Source of the DNA: Blastocladiella emersonii ATCC 22665
Taxonomy: Eukaryota > Blastocladiomycota > Blastocladiomycetes > Blastocladiales > Blastocladiaceae
DNA: 64,000 bases
Direction of reading: 5' to 3'
Assembly (NCBI GenBank): GCA_025594325.1
Contig: JANHCV010000001.1
Coordinates: 3,596,001-3,660,000, forward strand
Shown: positions 23,347-34,700 of the stretch, piece after piece
Position numbering within the stretch: the first letter of the stretch is position 1
Layout of the letters: every line of letters begins with the position of its first letter
Position numbers and translations under genes: made by a program
The notes under the pieces: generated by a model
Seen by the model: the letters and a program-made list of their open reading frames with translations, nothing else
What the model was told of the DNA's origin: nothing
The model's database searches: none

Positions 23347-25701
23347 CTACATGCGGTGGTTGTGGTTGACGGTCGACGTGCGGCGGCGGTTGAGCGAGAC
23401 GAGCCCGGTGGCCTTCTCCTCGGGGCTCTGGTCGATCGCACCGGCCGCGAACCGGACCGCCGGCTGGCCCTCGCGCGCGCCGCCGCCGCTACCCCCACCA
23501 CTGCCGCTCGCGGGCGCGCCCTGGCCCGCGGGCAGCGACGGCTCGGCGGGGTTGAACTTGGTGACGATGCCGCTGCGCATCGGGTTGGTGAGGACCGTGG
23601 GCGCGCCCTTGACGCTGGCGGCGGCCGTGGCCGCGAGCACGCGCACCTCGTGGCGCGAGATGGCGTCCTTGACGCGATTGACGAGCGTGGCCGCGCTGCG
23701 CGGCGCGATCAGGTCGTTGAGCATGGTCCAGATGGGCAGGACCTTGGTGCGCAGGAAGTCGACCTGCGACCGCGAGACCGTCGCCGTGTCGACGGGGTTC
23801 AGCGGGCGCCGAAGCTGCTTCATCTCCCGGTTCAGCTCCTCGTACAGGTTGCCGCTCCACGCGTCGGCGACGGGGGCCGGGCGCAGCTCGTTGCTCAGGT
23901 CGGCTGCCTTGAGGATGGTTTGCAGGAGCTACGGGCGCGGGCGAGGAGGGAGTGAGTGATCGGTCATGGCCACGGTGCAGCCGCGCGAGAAAGTGTACGC
24001 ACCACCGTGAGATGCGCGGGGTCGGCGACCGAGAGCTTGGTGCCGACGAGGCGGAGGCCCTGGGCGAGGACCTGGTCGTGCTTGCCCATGTCGGTGGCGA
24101 GGATGAGCTGGGTGATGACCTGGCGGAAGTGCTTGGCCTCGGACGGCTCGAGGTTGCGCAGGATGCTGTGGCGCGACTTGAGCAGGGCCATGGTCAGGCC
24201 CGCGTGGTGGTTCTCCATCGGGCACGTGTCGTTGTACATGGTCGCCAGCGTCGACTCGGTGTTGACGTGGTACATGTTGGTCAGGCCCTCGTGGTCAATG
24301 TCGTGGCACACTGGACGCGAGGGGAGAGCGTGAGTTGCAGTGGTTCGGGCGAGCGGCGAGCGCGCAGGGTGACGACGTACGGCACGCGATGATGAGCATG
24401 GTCGACACGGCCTCGGAGAGCTCGTCGATGAGCCCCGTCTCCTTGAGGATGATGAAGCCCTACACGCGATGGCCATGGCTGTGGTCAGCACAGTCCCGAT
24501 CCGAACCCACCACCCCCGAGACGCGTACAATCTGGGTGACGCAAAAGGCGTGGGCAAAGTTGTGGAACGGGGGCGTGTTGTAGTTGACCTGGACGCTGCG
24601 GACAAAGTGGATCAAGTCCTCGCTCGTAATGTCCGGGAGGCACGCGAGGGCGCCGACCTCCTCGAGCATCCACGCGATCGCGACCGCCTGCTGCTCGCTG
24701 CTGAGGTCAAAGTTGGACATGAGCACGCTGTCAAGCGTGTGCTGCTCGCGCAGCCGCGTCGTCGCGACCATGCGCGACTGGCGCCGCTCGAGCGTCGAGG
24801 TCGTGCCGTTCACGTCGTCGCGCTTGGACGGGCTGCGCGTCATGCCCTGCGACCCGGCCGCCACGGGCACCGGCGCCGGCGGCGCGTGCAGCGCGGTCCG
24901 GTTCACGCGCAGCTTGCGCGGGATGTACGCGCGCGCCGAGCTGCCCATGGTCGCGGGCGCAGCCGGCGGGCGCGCGGCGCCGCCGCCGCCGTTGGCCGAC
25001 CCGCCGAGCGGCGTCGGCTCGCCCGCGCCATCCTCGCCCTCGTCTTCTTCCTTGAGCGACTCCTTGGTGGCGGCGGCGAGGGCCGCGCTGGTCGTGCCGG
25101 TTGTGGTCGAGGTGCCGGCGGCGGCGGCGCCGGTGCCGCTACCCTTGGCCTTGAGCGAGTGGTGGTCGTGGTGGATGGGCTGGTCGGGGATGAAGTCGCG
25201 GATCAGGTCGTAGGCCTGCAGGGCGCCGGCGATGCTCGAGGCGCGGCGCTTCTTGCCCTGCGGGGTCTCCTCCTCGTCGAGGCCGCGGCCGTCGGCGACG
25301 GCGCCCGTGTCGGGCAGCTCGCGGTACGTGATCGCATAGTTGGCGGCCTCGACGACGCGGTTGGGCCCGTAGACGCCCGAGGTGGCCGAGGGCATGGCGG
25401 CGGCGGTGGTAGTGGTAGTCGAGTCCGAGATAGCGGTGGTCGGGGACGGGCGCAGGAAGCGGGTGCGGACGGCGCGCAGCTCGCGGCGGCGATGGAGCGC
25501 CAGCAGGTACGAGTCGAGAACGGAGGCGGGTGCGGCGCGCGATGAGGCGGGAGGGCGCTTGGACGATGCGGATGGGAGATGGGACGCGGCGTTCTGCTTC
25601 TTGTTGCTGCTCTTGGCGAGGACAGGGGGCTCGGCAGTGGATCGAGACTGGTGGCGGGAGCGGGGGGAGGACGAGGGTGCGTTGCGGGGGGTTGCCGGCA
25701 T
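23347..25701 (-). CDS. Class I cyclic-nucleotide phosphodiesterase
   Basis: Four exons (25701-24529, 24459-24381, 24310-24003, 23928-23347) give 713 residues. The N-terminal half is low-complexity (Ser/Ala/Gly). The catalytic domain starts near residue 310 and has the class I HD signature: FHNFAHAFCVTQ (His380, His384), HDIDHEG (420-424), the ENHHAGL motif, and a KAADLSNELRP block that brings the second metal ligand Asp. These bind Zn/Mg for hydrolysis of cAMP or cGMP to the 5'-monophosphate. The two catalytic exons rebuild the motif exactly across the splice (IACL|CHDIDH). Specificity cannot be assigned: it is a PDE of the yeast Pde2/animal PDE1-4-8 broad group and clearly different from the PDE9-type enzyme at 47.7-49.6 kb. 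No transmembrane or GAF domain was seen. Confidence 0.88.
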
Positions 25702-26191
25702 ACTAGCAGGCCATGGTCTCGCTGCGTGAGGCGGGAGGCGATGATATTGCCGGATGTCTGCGGTCTTTATACGCGGCGGGGGACACGATCGCGATCAGGG
25801 ACGGGTTCGGCTTCGGCGGGCGGAGCAGGAGCGGGGGCGGTTACCTCCGGACTGCAGGGAACGACTGTGCGCTGGCGAAGCCTCGGTGGACGAGCGGCAG
25901 GGCGGAGGTCCGATCACGGTCCGGGACGGGACGGGCGATTAATTGCGTGTAGTGTGGTTCGCGAAAAGCGTGCCGAGAAACGACGCTCGCGGGGCGCAGC
26001 GCACGACGGCGGGTGGCGGAGTTGAGGGGAGACGCGTCGTGTCTCGCACGCGCGTCTCGCACCGGTCACGCCGCGCTCGGTCAGCGCCATCGGATCCCCG
26101 GCGAGCTCTCAAGACGCCTCTCCACGCGCTGGGACGGGGTCAAAACGAATGAGGGGTCTTATTACATGTACAGGGGAGAGGGGTTGGGCGC
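25702..26191. other. 490 bp upstream region of the phosphodiesterase gene
   Basis: Holds the phosphodiesterase promoter and the 3' flank of the KISH gene (both on the minus strand). Short open frames here have no conserved features. Confidence 0.5.
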
Positions 26192-26464
26192 TCAGTAGAG
26201 CATGGACACGGCCATGAGGACGCAGCACAGCGACACGTATGGGCTCAGGCGCTCGCCGATGCGCGAGAACTTCCAGAAGACGCCCGTGAACCTACACACG
26301 ACGGTAGGAGTGTGGTCAGTGCAAGGCGGTCGAGCAGCGTGCGAGACGGAAGAGTACCCTTGGCGACTACTGAGAAGAGATGGGACCTGGGCCTTGACGT
26401 AGGCGCAGGTGCAGATCAGGAGGAGCAGCGCGAGCAGCAGCGACTGGAAGTTGAACAGGGCCGA
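26192..26464 (-). CDS. KSH1: KISH/TMEM167 family secretory-pathway protein (start exon unresolved)
   Basis: Two exons (26464-26358 and 26291-26192; intron GTACTC...GTGTAG) encode the nearly complete protein: SALFNFQSLLLALLLLICTC, YVKAQVPSLLSSRQ, then G split by the intron, FTGVFWKFSRIGERLSPYVS and CCVLMAVSMLY. This follows the KISH consensus residue by residue (ALFNFQSLL...ICTCAY...PSLL...G.FWK.ARIGERKSPYV). It is a ~70-residue double-pass membrane protein of the early secretory pathway. Ser2 directly follows a CACAG acceptor, so the initiator Met is on a separate upstream exon. The only ATG followed by GT on this strand nearby is at 26797-26795, inside the CCATGG that also starts CSN1. Confidence 0.88.
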   Translation of the reverse strand, partial: SALFNFQSLLLALLLLICTCAYVKAQVPSLLSSRQGYSSVSHAARPPCTDHTPTVVCRFTGVFWKFSRIGERLSPYVSLCCVLMAVSMLY

Positions 26465-26795
26465 CTGTGGTGGTTAAGGTGGGGCGAGGTTAGGACTCGT
26501 CGCCAAGGCTGGCCGGGTTCGAGAGACTGCGTTCCATGGTAGACTGGTTGACGTTGCGCCAAGTTGCGTTGCGTGATGGCTCAAAGGTCGAACGAGGGCG
26601 AGGGGTGGCTCGGCAGCGCACGGCGCACGGGCGAGCAGCGTGCGTGGCGGCCGCCACGCGTTGACCGTGTCGATCTCCTCGGCGAGCGACTCACTTTCGT
26701 GCTGCCGCCGCTCCCATCCTCTCTCCTCCGCTGCTCAACGACGACCCGACGCGGACGTCCCACCTCCTCCCACTGCAACGCATCGACCCAGCACC

Positions 26796-28277
26796 ATGGA
26801 TAGCTTCCCCGACCTGACGGCGACCGACGTGTACCTCGAGGACGCCTCGAGCCCGTCCAAGCGGCAGCGCAACGCGCAGGTGGTGGTGCAGAACCCGACG
26901 CTCGACCTCGACACGTACATTGCCGGGTACGAGGGCCGCGCCAAGATCGGCCGCCTCATCTTCATCGCGTCGCGGTGCCCGCCGCTCGCCGCCGACGCGT
27001 ACAAGGCGGCGCTGGCCCTCATCAAGGACGAGACGCTCGACTCGGCGCTGTACCTCGACATTGCCGCGCGGTTCAACGCGCACCTCGCCGACGCGGGGCT
27101 CCCGCCCGCCGAGATCGACAGCGCGTGGGTCGAGGACGCGCAGCGCCAGGCGCGCACGGGCGCCAGCAAGCTCGAGGCCGAGGTCAAGTCGTACAAGGCC
27201 AACTCGATCAAGGAGAGCATCCGCATGGGGTACACGGACCTCGGCAACCACTACTACAAGTGCGGCGCCATGAGCGACGCCGTCCAGGCCTTCTCGCGCG
27301 CCCGCGAGTACGCGTCCGACCCCAAGCTCGCCGTCGGCGTGACCGTGCAGCTCGCCCAGTGCTACCTGCAGCTCGGCCAGTACAACCCGCTGCAGGTCCA
27401 GGTGTCCAAGCTCGCCGGCATGGTCAGCGACAAGTCCAACGCCCCGACCCACTCGCTCGTGCGCGTGTTCCGCGCCCTCACGGCGCTGCGCGACACGCAG
27501 TTTGCCGAGGTGGCCAAGGAACTCGCCCAGCTGCAGCTCGCCGACACGGCCGACCACATCACGCAGGTGATGACGGCGGCCGACGTGGCCGTGGTCACGG
27601 TGCTGTGCGCGCTGGCGACGTACTCGCGGTCCCAGCTCAAGGCGCTGATCGAGAACTCGTCGTTCCGGTCGTTCCTCGAGCTCGACCCGCCGATCCGCGA
27701 CACGCTGCTGCACTTCTACCACTCCAAGTACGCCAAGTGCCTGGAGCTGCTGGCGCAGTACCGCGACGACCGGCTGCTCGACACGTACCTGTCGCAGCAC
27801 GTCGAGACGCTGTACAAGAAGATCCGCGACCGCGCGCTCGTCCAGTACTGCTCGCCCTTCTCGTCGGTGCACCTGCCCAAGATGGCCGCCGTGTTCGCGT
27901 GCAACGTGGACGCGCTCGAGGCCGAGCTCGTCGGCCTCATCGAGAACCGCGTCCTCGACGCCCGCATCGACTCGCACGGCAAGATCCTCCGCGCCAAGCA
28001 CACGGACGAGCGCATGCGCGCCTTCCGCAACGCCCTCGACTACGGCGACCAGCTCGCCCTCACCCAGCACCAGGCCATGCTCAAGATGTCGCTCATCCAC
28101 CACGGGCTCGCCGTCGTCCCCGCCAAGGGCAACTCCGGCGGTGGCCAGGGTGGGAGCGGTGGTAACGCCCGCGACATCCAGCGCGAGTTCTTTGCGGCCG
28201 GCCTCGCGGGTGGGCCGTTCATGGACAGCGCCGGGTCGATCGGCGCGCTGTCCGACGAGGACGCCATGATGGGCTGA
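26796..28277 (+). CDS. CSN1: COP9 signalosome subunit 1
   Basis: A single exon of 493 residues starting MDSFPDLTATDVY. The N-terminal helical repeat region contains LDTYIAGYEGRAKIGRLIFI, corresponding to the conserved start of CSN1 (LE.YI..Y.G...I.RL.FI). The centre is TPR-like (GYTDLGNHYYKCGAMSDAV), and the C-terminal PCI domain has IRDRALVQYCSPFSSVHLPK and VDSHGKIL-like sequence (RIDSHGKILRAKHTDER). CSN1 rather than the proteasome lid paralogue Rpn7 is supported by the RDRALVQY and SPF motifs. The complex removes Nedd8 from cullins and controls SCF ligases. An upstream in-frame extension exists but the ATG at 26796 (GCACCATGG) fits the family start. Confidence 0.88.
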   Translation: MDSFPDLTATDVYLEDASSPSKRQRNAQVVVQNPTLDLDTYIAGYEGRAKIGRLIFIASRCPPLAADAYKAALALIKDETLDSALYLDIAARFNAHLADAGLPPAEIDSAWVEDAQRQARTGASKLEAEVKSYKANSIKESIRMGYTDLGNHYYKCGAMSDAVQAFSRAREYASDPKLAVGVTVQLAQCYLQLGQYNPLQVQVSKLAGMVSDKSNAPTHSLVRVFRALTALRDTQFAEVAKELAQLQLADTADHITQVMTAADVAVVTVLCALATYSRSQLKALIENSSFRSFLELDPPIRDTLLHFYHSKYAKCLELLAQYRDDRLLDTYLSQHVETLYKKIRDRALVQYCSPFSSVHLPKMAAVFACNVDALEAELVGLIENRVLDARIDSHGKILRAKHTDERMRAFRNALDYGDQLALTQHQAMLKMSLIHHGLAVVPAKGNSGGGQGGSGGNARDIQREFFAAGLAGGPFMDSAGSIGALSDEDAMMG

Positions 28278-28577
28278 GGAGCTGTTGGAGAGGGTTTTGT
28301 ACACGCACACGCAGATATACCGCCGCGGTTTGATTTTCACACTGATGCAGGCCAAGCGAGAAGAGAAGAAAAACGCGCGACGCGGCGCGCGCCTACGACC
28401 AGTCAGGTGACGCCACCTGAGCCGCTCGCTCCACGCCCCTCACGCTGCGCTTCCCCTGCTGCTGCCGTGGTGGCGGCTGCCCGCGGGCGGGGCGCGCGCG
28501 CACGATCGCGGCCGTGATCCGCGCGTGCATGGTGACGCGAGTGCTCCGTAGCTACCTGCAACCGCCCCGCTGCTGCC
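28278..28577. other. 300 bp intergenic spacer
   Basis: Lies between the CSN1 stop and the eIF2-beta start, both on the plus strand. It contains only terminator/promoter sequence as far as can be seen. Confidence 0.5.
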
Positions 28578-29764
28578 ATGTCTGACCACGAGATCAACAA
28601 CGTCGAGAACGAGGAGGCATGTCCTTGCGCTCGCGCCACGCTGCTCTTGCGATCAGGCGCTAACGGTCGCGCCCTGCTGTTGCGTAGGTCTTTGACCCCT
28701 CGCTCATGAAGAAGAAGAAGAAGAAGACCAAGAAGGCCGTCCCCGCCGCCTTCGACGAGGAGGCCGCCGCCGCTCCCGCTGAGGCCGCCCCCGTCGAGAC
28801 CGCCGCCGCTCCTGAGGCCGACGATGAGGAACTCGACCTCAGCAAGATGAAGAAGAAGAAGTCCAAGTCCAAGAAGGTCAAGGTCGTCCCCGCCGAGCTC
28901 GTCGCCGATGACGAGGACGAGGAGCCCGCGGCCGCCGCTGAGCGCGACGGCGAGGCCGAGGACGAGGACGAGGAGCCCCTCGAGGATATCGAGGACGAGA
29001 TCCCCGACGAGGAGACCGGCATGGTGTTTGCCGCCGACGGTACGGTCCGCGCGAGATCGGGTTAGTGCTGGAGGAGAGCTGACTCGAGCTCGCGCTGTAT
29101 AGGCGAGGCCACGGCCGAGACCTGGCTCGGTACCGACCGCGACTACACCTACGACGAGGTACATTCACCCGTCACCGTACAATCCTCGTCGACGGATCGC
29201 TGACCCCGCCGTCCCCGCCCCGCACCAGATCCTGTCCCGCGTCTTCCGCATCCTGCACGAGCACAACCCGGCGCTGGCCGGCGGCCGCAAGCGCTACACG
29301 ATTGTGCCGCCGCAGGTGGCGCGCGAGGGTTCCAAGAAGACGGCGTTTGCCAACATTGCCGACATCTGCAACCGCATGCGCCGTAACTTTGACCACGTGG
29401 TGCAGTTCCTGTACGCCGAGCTGGGTACCTCCGGGTCCGTCGACGGGTCGCAGCGCCTCATCATCAAGGGCCGCTTCCAGCCCAAGCAGATCGAGAACGT
29501 GCTCCGCCGCTACATTGGTACGCTCTTGTTTGGCTGGCGTGGTGTGGCGGATCGGGGACTGACGGAGTTGTGCGCGCGTGTGTAGTCGAGTACGTGACGT
29601 GCAAGACGTGCAAGTCGCCCGAGACGATCCTGCGCAAGGAGAACCGCCTCTTCTTCATGCAGTGCGAGTCGTGCGGCTCGACGCGGTCCGTGTCGGCCAT
29701 CCAGACCGGTTTCAAGGCCCAGACCGGCTCGCGCAAGGCCGCCAAGGCCAAGGCCGCCGCCTAA
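28578..29764 (+). CDS. SUI3: Translation initiation factor eIF2 subunit beta
   Basis: Five exons (28578-28616, 28688-29039, 29103-29158, 29229-29517, 29586-29764) encode 304 residues. The N-terminus carries lysine blocks ([10 protein letters not shown] and [13 protein letters not shown]) that in yeast bind eIF5 and eIF2B-epsilon. The core has the helix-turn-helix-like [19 protein letters not shown] region and IENVLRRYI. The C4 zinc finger is CKTCKSP...CESCGS, split by the last intron. It brings Met-tRNAi to the 40S subunit as part of eIF2. Intron 1 appears to start with GC (GAG|GCATGT) instead of GT; the GT four bases further gives a broken frame. The other introns are ordinary (GTACGG, GTACAT, GTACGC). 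Confidence 0.95.
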
Positions 29765-30056
29765 GCTGTCGCCGTCCACTCGTCGTCGTCATTGCCTACC
29801 CCATCGCGTCTCTCGCTCGCTGTCGCCCGTTAGTCCTCGTTTTGATGTATTCTTTCTTGTCTGCTCCCCGTCGTCCCATGTCGTGTCGTGATTGTGGAGT
29901 CGTGTCGTGATTGTGGAGTCAAGACCGCGAGCGCGCTGATTGGCCGCGACGCGCAAAACTCGAGTCACCGACCACCGACCGACCCTTCAAGAGCGCGCTT
30001 GGCCGCCGCGTTGCGTCCCTTCTCTCCCCGCCGCATCTTTGCAACGTAGCACCACC

Positions 30057-31588
30057 ATGAATCCTATGTCAAACGGACCAGCAGCGGCCGCCGCCGTCGT
30101 CGACAAGTCGACCTTCGAGATCGGGATCATCGGTCCGCGCCCACCCTCACCACCACCACCGCGTTCCAACCCCGCCTGACAACCGTGGACTCTAGGCATG
30201 GGCGACATGGGCCGTCTGTACGCGCGGCGGATGTACGCGGCCGGGTGGACCAAGATCAACGTGTGCGACCTGCCCGACAAGACCGAAGCGCTGCGCCGAG
30301 AGTTCCCCGAGTACAACGTGGTCGACAACGGGCACCTCGTCAGCCGCCGCAGCGACCTCGTCATCTACTCGGTCGAGGCCAAGTTCATTGCTGACGTCGT
30401 CAAGGCGTACGGGCCGTGTACGTTTCTCGGAGGGGGAGGGGTTGGAAGGCGGGAGCTAACGCGCGCGCGTGCGTGGGTGGTGCAGCGACCAAGGTCGGCG
30501 CGATCGTCGGCGGGCAGACGTCCGTGAAGGCGCCCGAGATCGCGGCGTTCGAGGCGTACCTCCCCGCGGACGTGCACATCGTGACGATGCACTCGATGCA
30601 CGGCCCCAACGTGTCTCCGCGCGGCCAGCCGCTGGTCCTGATTCCGCACCGCGCGACGCCCGCGGCCGCGTCGACCGTCGAGCAAGTCCTCGCGTGCCTC
30701 GAGTCCAAACTCGTCCGCCTGTCCGCGGCCGAGCACGACCGCGTGACGGCCGACACGCAGGCCGTGACGCACCTGGCGTTCAAGTCCATGGGCAGCGCGT
30801 GGAAGACGCGCACGTCGTACCCGTGGGAGGACGTGACGTACGTCGGCGGCGTCGATAACGTCAAGGTCGCCATGACCCTGCGCATCTACTCCAACAAGTG
30901 GCACGTGTACGCCGGGCTCGCCCTGCTCAACCCGGCCGCGCGCAGGCAGATCGCCCAGTACGCGAGCTCCGTCGAGGCGCTGTTCGCGCTCATGATCACC
31001 GAGAACGAGGCCGCGTTCCGCGCACGGGTCGAGGCGGCCGCGCAGTTCGTGTTCGGCGACCCCGCGGTCAAGGACCGCCCGCTCCTCCTCGCTGACGCGC
31101 TGCTCGACCAGTACACGCTGGCGCAGCACGACACCCCCACTCCCACGCCAACGGCCCGTCCCTCGACCGCCCCCTCCATGGCGCGCAACAGCCACCTCTC
31201 CCTCCTCGCCATGGTCGACTGCTGGCACGCGCTCGGCATCAACCCGTACCAGAACCTGATCTGCCAGACCCCGCCGTTCCGCCTGTGGCTGGGCATTGTC
31301 GAGTACGTGTTCCGGACGCCCGCGGTGCTCGAAGCCGCCGTCGACGCGGCGCTGCACTGCAAGGAGCTGCGCGCCGACGACCTGGCGTTCGTCGCCGCGG
31401 CCGCGGGCTGGGCGCAGACGATCCTGCAGGGCCACTTTGACAGCTACCAGGCGCGGTTCGAGGACACGCAGGCGTTTTTCGCTGACCGGCTCGAGGACGG
31501 GCGCCGCGTGTCGGCCAAGATCATTGAGACGGTCGCGGCGAATATGCGCGCTGAGGAGGCAGCGGTGGCCGCGGGTGGGGCGAAGTAG
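30057..31588 (+). CDS. TYR1: Prephenate dehydrogenase (tyrosine biosynthesis)
   Basis: Three exons (30057-30132, 30196-30417, 30486-31588) encode 466 residues. The Rossmann GxGxxG motif is GMGDMG at residues 26-31, formed across intron 1. It is followed by a dinucleotide-binding beta-alpha unit (MYAAGWTKINVCDLPDK). Intron 2 joins YGPS|TKVGAIVGGQTS, a signature of the fungal enzyme, followed by HIVTMHSMHGPNVSPRGQPL. The large helical dimerisation domain follows. The enzyme makes 4-hydroxyphenylpyruvate from prephenate with NAD(P)+ in the cytosol. Length is close to yeast Tyr1 (452). It converges with XPO7, with 126 bp between stop codons. Confidence 0.93.
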
Positions 31589-31714
31589 GCAGAGCAGAGT
31601 GAAACGGTATATAGGGTGTTTGGTTTATGGTGTGCGGCTCCCTCGGTCGGTCGACGGACGATGGATGCAATGATGGTCAAAACTAGGCGAGTATCAGTCG
31701 AATTCTGCTGCTGC

Positions 31715-34700
31715 TTACGAGGGCGACAGCAGCGTGATGTTCTGCGCCGACGTCTCGCGGCGGAACGCGCTACACGAACACGAGTCAGCGTCGCACCAGC
31801 AAACCAACGACCCCAAAGAAACGTACCCAATGTTGTTAGTCAACCGGTCGCGCGACTTGGACGTGAGCGCGAAATCGACGTCCTTGAGCAGGTCCGCGAC
31901 GAGCTCGGCGACGAGCGGCTGGCGCGCGGGGAGCTGCGACCGGACGAGCGACGCGCAGTACGAGTCGAAAAAGTCCTGGTTGAGCAGGATCAGCGGCAGG
32001 AGCGGCCGCGACAGCGACCACTGGATCTGCGTGTCCTCGAACAGCAGCGCGTTGAGGATCAGCGTCATCCAGTACGTCAGCAGGTCCGGGAACTGCGAGA
32101 AGGCGACGATCACGCAGTGCAGCGCCGGCGACCGCGCCTGCATCGGGGACCCCGGGCCGCCCTGCTGCTGCTGTTGCTTGACGGCGCGCATCTGCTCGCT
32201 GTACAGGAACGTGGCCACGTTATCCACGACGTTGGCGGGGACCGCGACCGCGGGCTGCTTGAGCGCCTCGGCGATCGCCTGGCCCATGTACGCGAAGAAG
32301 TTGGCGTCGAGGTTGGTCACGAGCGCCAGGTGCTGCGCCTGCGTCAGCGTCTCGCACAGCTCGAAGAAGGCCTGTGCCAGTTTCGGGTACGACATGAGGT
32401 GCGGCGTCGGGATGCGCAGGCACAGCGCCGAGACCGACGCGAGCGCGCCCTCAAACGCGTCGTCGCGGTACAGCCCGAACACGCCGAAATTGGCGTACCC
32501 GCCCGACAGACTCGCCTTGAGGATGCGCATGGTGACGGCGATCCCCTTGTACATGGTCCGGTACGCGTCGTGGTCCGAGGTGGGTGCGGGCGCGGCGAGG
32601 ACGTGCGTCGCGTAGACGCGCAGCAGGCGCGACGTTTCGCGGAACAGGAGGATGCCGTTGACCGAGTTGAGGTCGAACACGAGCCGGTTGCTGCGGTTGA
32701 GGACGAGCTCGCTGAAGAACTTGAGCAGGGCGACGGCCACCTCGGGGGTGCCCGCGAGCGCGTCCATGGCGGCGACCACGAGCTCGATCTTGCCCGGGTA
32801 CAGCCAGTCCCAGAACAGGCTGAAGTTGCTCTTGTTGGTGACGGACGTCAGGCACCCGCGCAGGTCGCGGAACAGGCCGATGAGCGTGCGCTGCGCGAGC
32901 GGCGTCTTGAGCGCGTGCGCGTCGCCCGACGCGTGGATGCGCGCGAGCGCCGCGAACCGGTCGTCGAGCGGGCGCACGAACGCGGCAAACTGGTCGTCCG
33001 ACACGTCCTCGCAGAACAGGATCCGGGACAGCGTCGTGTAGTACCCGGTACGCGTGGACGGGCACGCGTCGAGGAAAGCGAAGGCGTGGTCCTGCAGCAG
33101 CGCCTTGGTGGCGTCGAGCTTGGCCATGAGCTTGACGCTGACGTAGCCGAGCGACAGGTCGTGCAGGAGGCGCAGCGTCTTGTCGATGAGGGTGCGCTCG
33201 GACGGGTGGGTGCGCAGCACGCGCACGATCTGCCGCGTAAAGACCTCCATGGCGTGCTCCTGCTCGGCGATGCCGAGCGCGGAGCTGAGCGGGTCGTACA
33301 CCTTGGACGCGCGCTGCGCCGACTCGCCAATGTACGACTTGCGGAATTGCGAGTAAAAGTACAGGAACGCGTGTTCCGTGTACACGGGCTTGGACGGCGC
33401 CGACTGCTGCAGCTCGAGCGCCTTGAAGATCAGGCACGCGAGCTCGCCGTCGAGCTGGTCGTGCACGTCGGGCGACTGGTACGGGATGCGCGAGCCGACG
33501 AGCGCTCCTGCGACGTAGATGAGGTACGTGAGCTGGCGCTCGGCGAGCGGCGAGTAGGTGCTCTACGGGTTGAGGGGTCAGTGAGAGCGCGGCGGATCGT
33601 GAATGTGAGAGGAACGAACCTGGTACGACATGAGGACCGTGTTGAGCGTGGACAGGACAAACTTGGCGAGGTCGTCGTAGACGCGTCGGGCGAAGGTGGC
33701 GAGGGTCTCGATGTTCACAATCATGGGCTCCTCCTCGTCGAAAAAGTCTACGGGAGCGCGCCGTGAGCTGGTTAGCGCAAGCGCAACGCACACGCGAAAC
33801 ACGGCAGAAGCGTACTCTCGAGGTCCTTCGCAATGATCGCTTCGAACGCGTCGACCCTGGAAGCAATGTAGTTCTGAGCGACGTGGAGCGAGTACTGGTC
33901 GAGCTTCTCGTTGTTGGGGATAGCGGCGGTGGCGCTCTTGGCCCAGAAGGTGAGGAGGTAGTGGTCCGAGTTGGGCGACCAGTTCCACGAGACGAGTCCC
34001 TGGGTCGAGAACTGGGTCACGGCCTCGAGCCAGGCGGGGAACTCGTCGCGCGACGAGAGCTCCGTGTGGTGGTAGGTGGTCTTGAAGCGAGCGAGCGTCT
34101 TGCACACCTCGTGGTAGTTTTCGGCCTGGTCGAGGCCAATGTTCTGGGACATGACGGCGACCAGGTTGTGCATGATGGCGCCGGCCCACACCAGGCGCTC
34201 CTTGTCGTTGTAGAGCGAGCGGCGGACCGAGACGACAAACGAGATGCACTCCATGATGGCGGACGCGGTGGCGACGGTGGCGGATGCGGAGGACGGGGGG
34301 CTCATGCCCATGGACATGGCCGAGGACCCGTCGGTCATGGCGTTGGCGGCGTCGGTCGCCTTGGCGGCGGCGTCAATGTAGCAGCGGAACAGCAGGTTGA
34401 CAAAGTTCTCGTCGAGGATAGAGCGCCACGAGGAGGGGACCTGCAGCGAGCCGACGTCGTCGGACGACTCGTCGGGCGAGGTGCCGATGAAGTCGAAGCT
34501 GAGGCAGGCGCGCAGCAGGGTGACGGCCGAGGAGACGTAGGTTGTCCGCTCGGCGTCGGAGGAGAAGGAGAGCGAGTTGCCGATGACGCGCTGGAGAAAG
34601 GAGACGCCGGTCTGGAAGACCTGGATGAGCTGCGAGTCGCGGAAGGCGATGACGGCCTTGCGGTGCTTGGCGACGCGGGTGGAGCTCGACGAGGGCGCGT

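Noticed and set aside
26505-26530. GGTTCGAG sequence resembling a tRNA B box
   Set aside because: The rest of the T-arm does not pair and no A box or acceptor stem lies upstream.
31616-33766. A 716-codon plus-strand frame opposite XPO7
   Set aside because: Composition-driven shadow of a well-supported gene.
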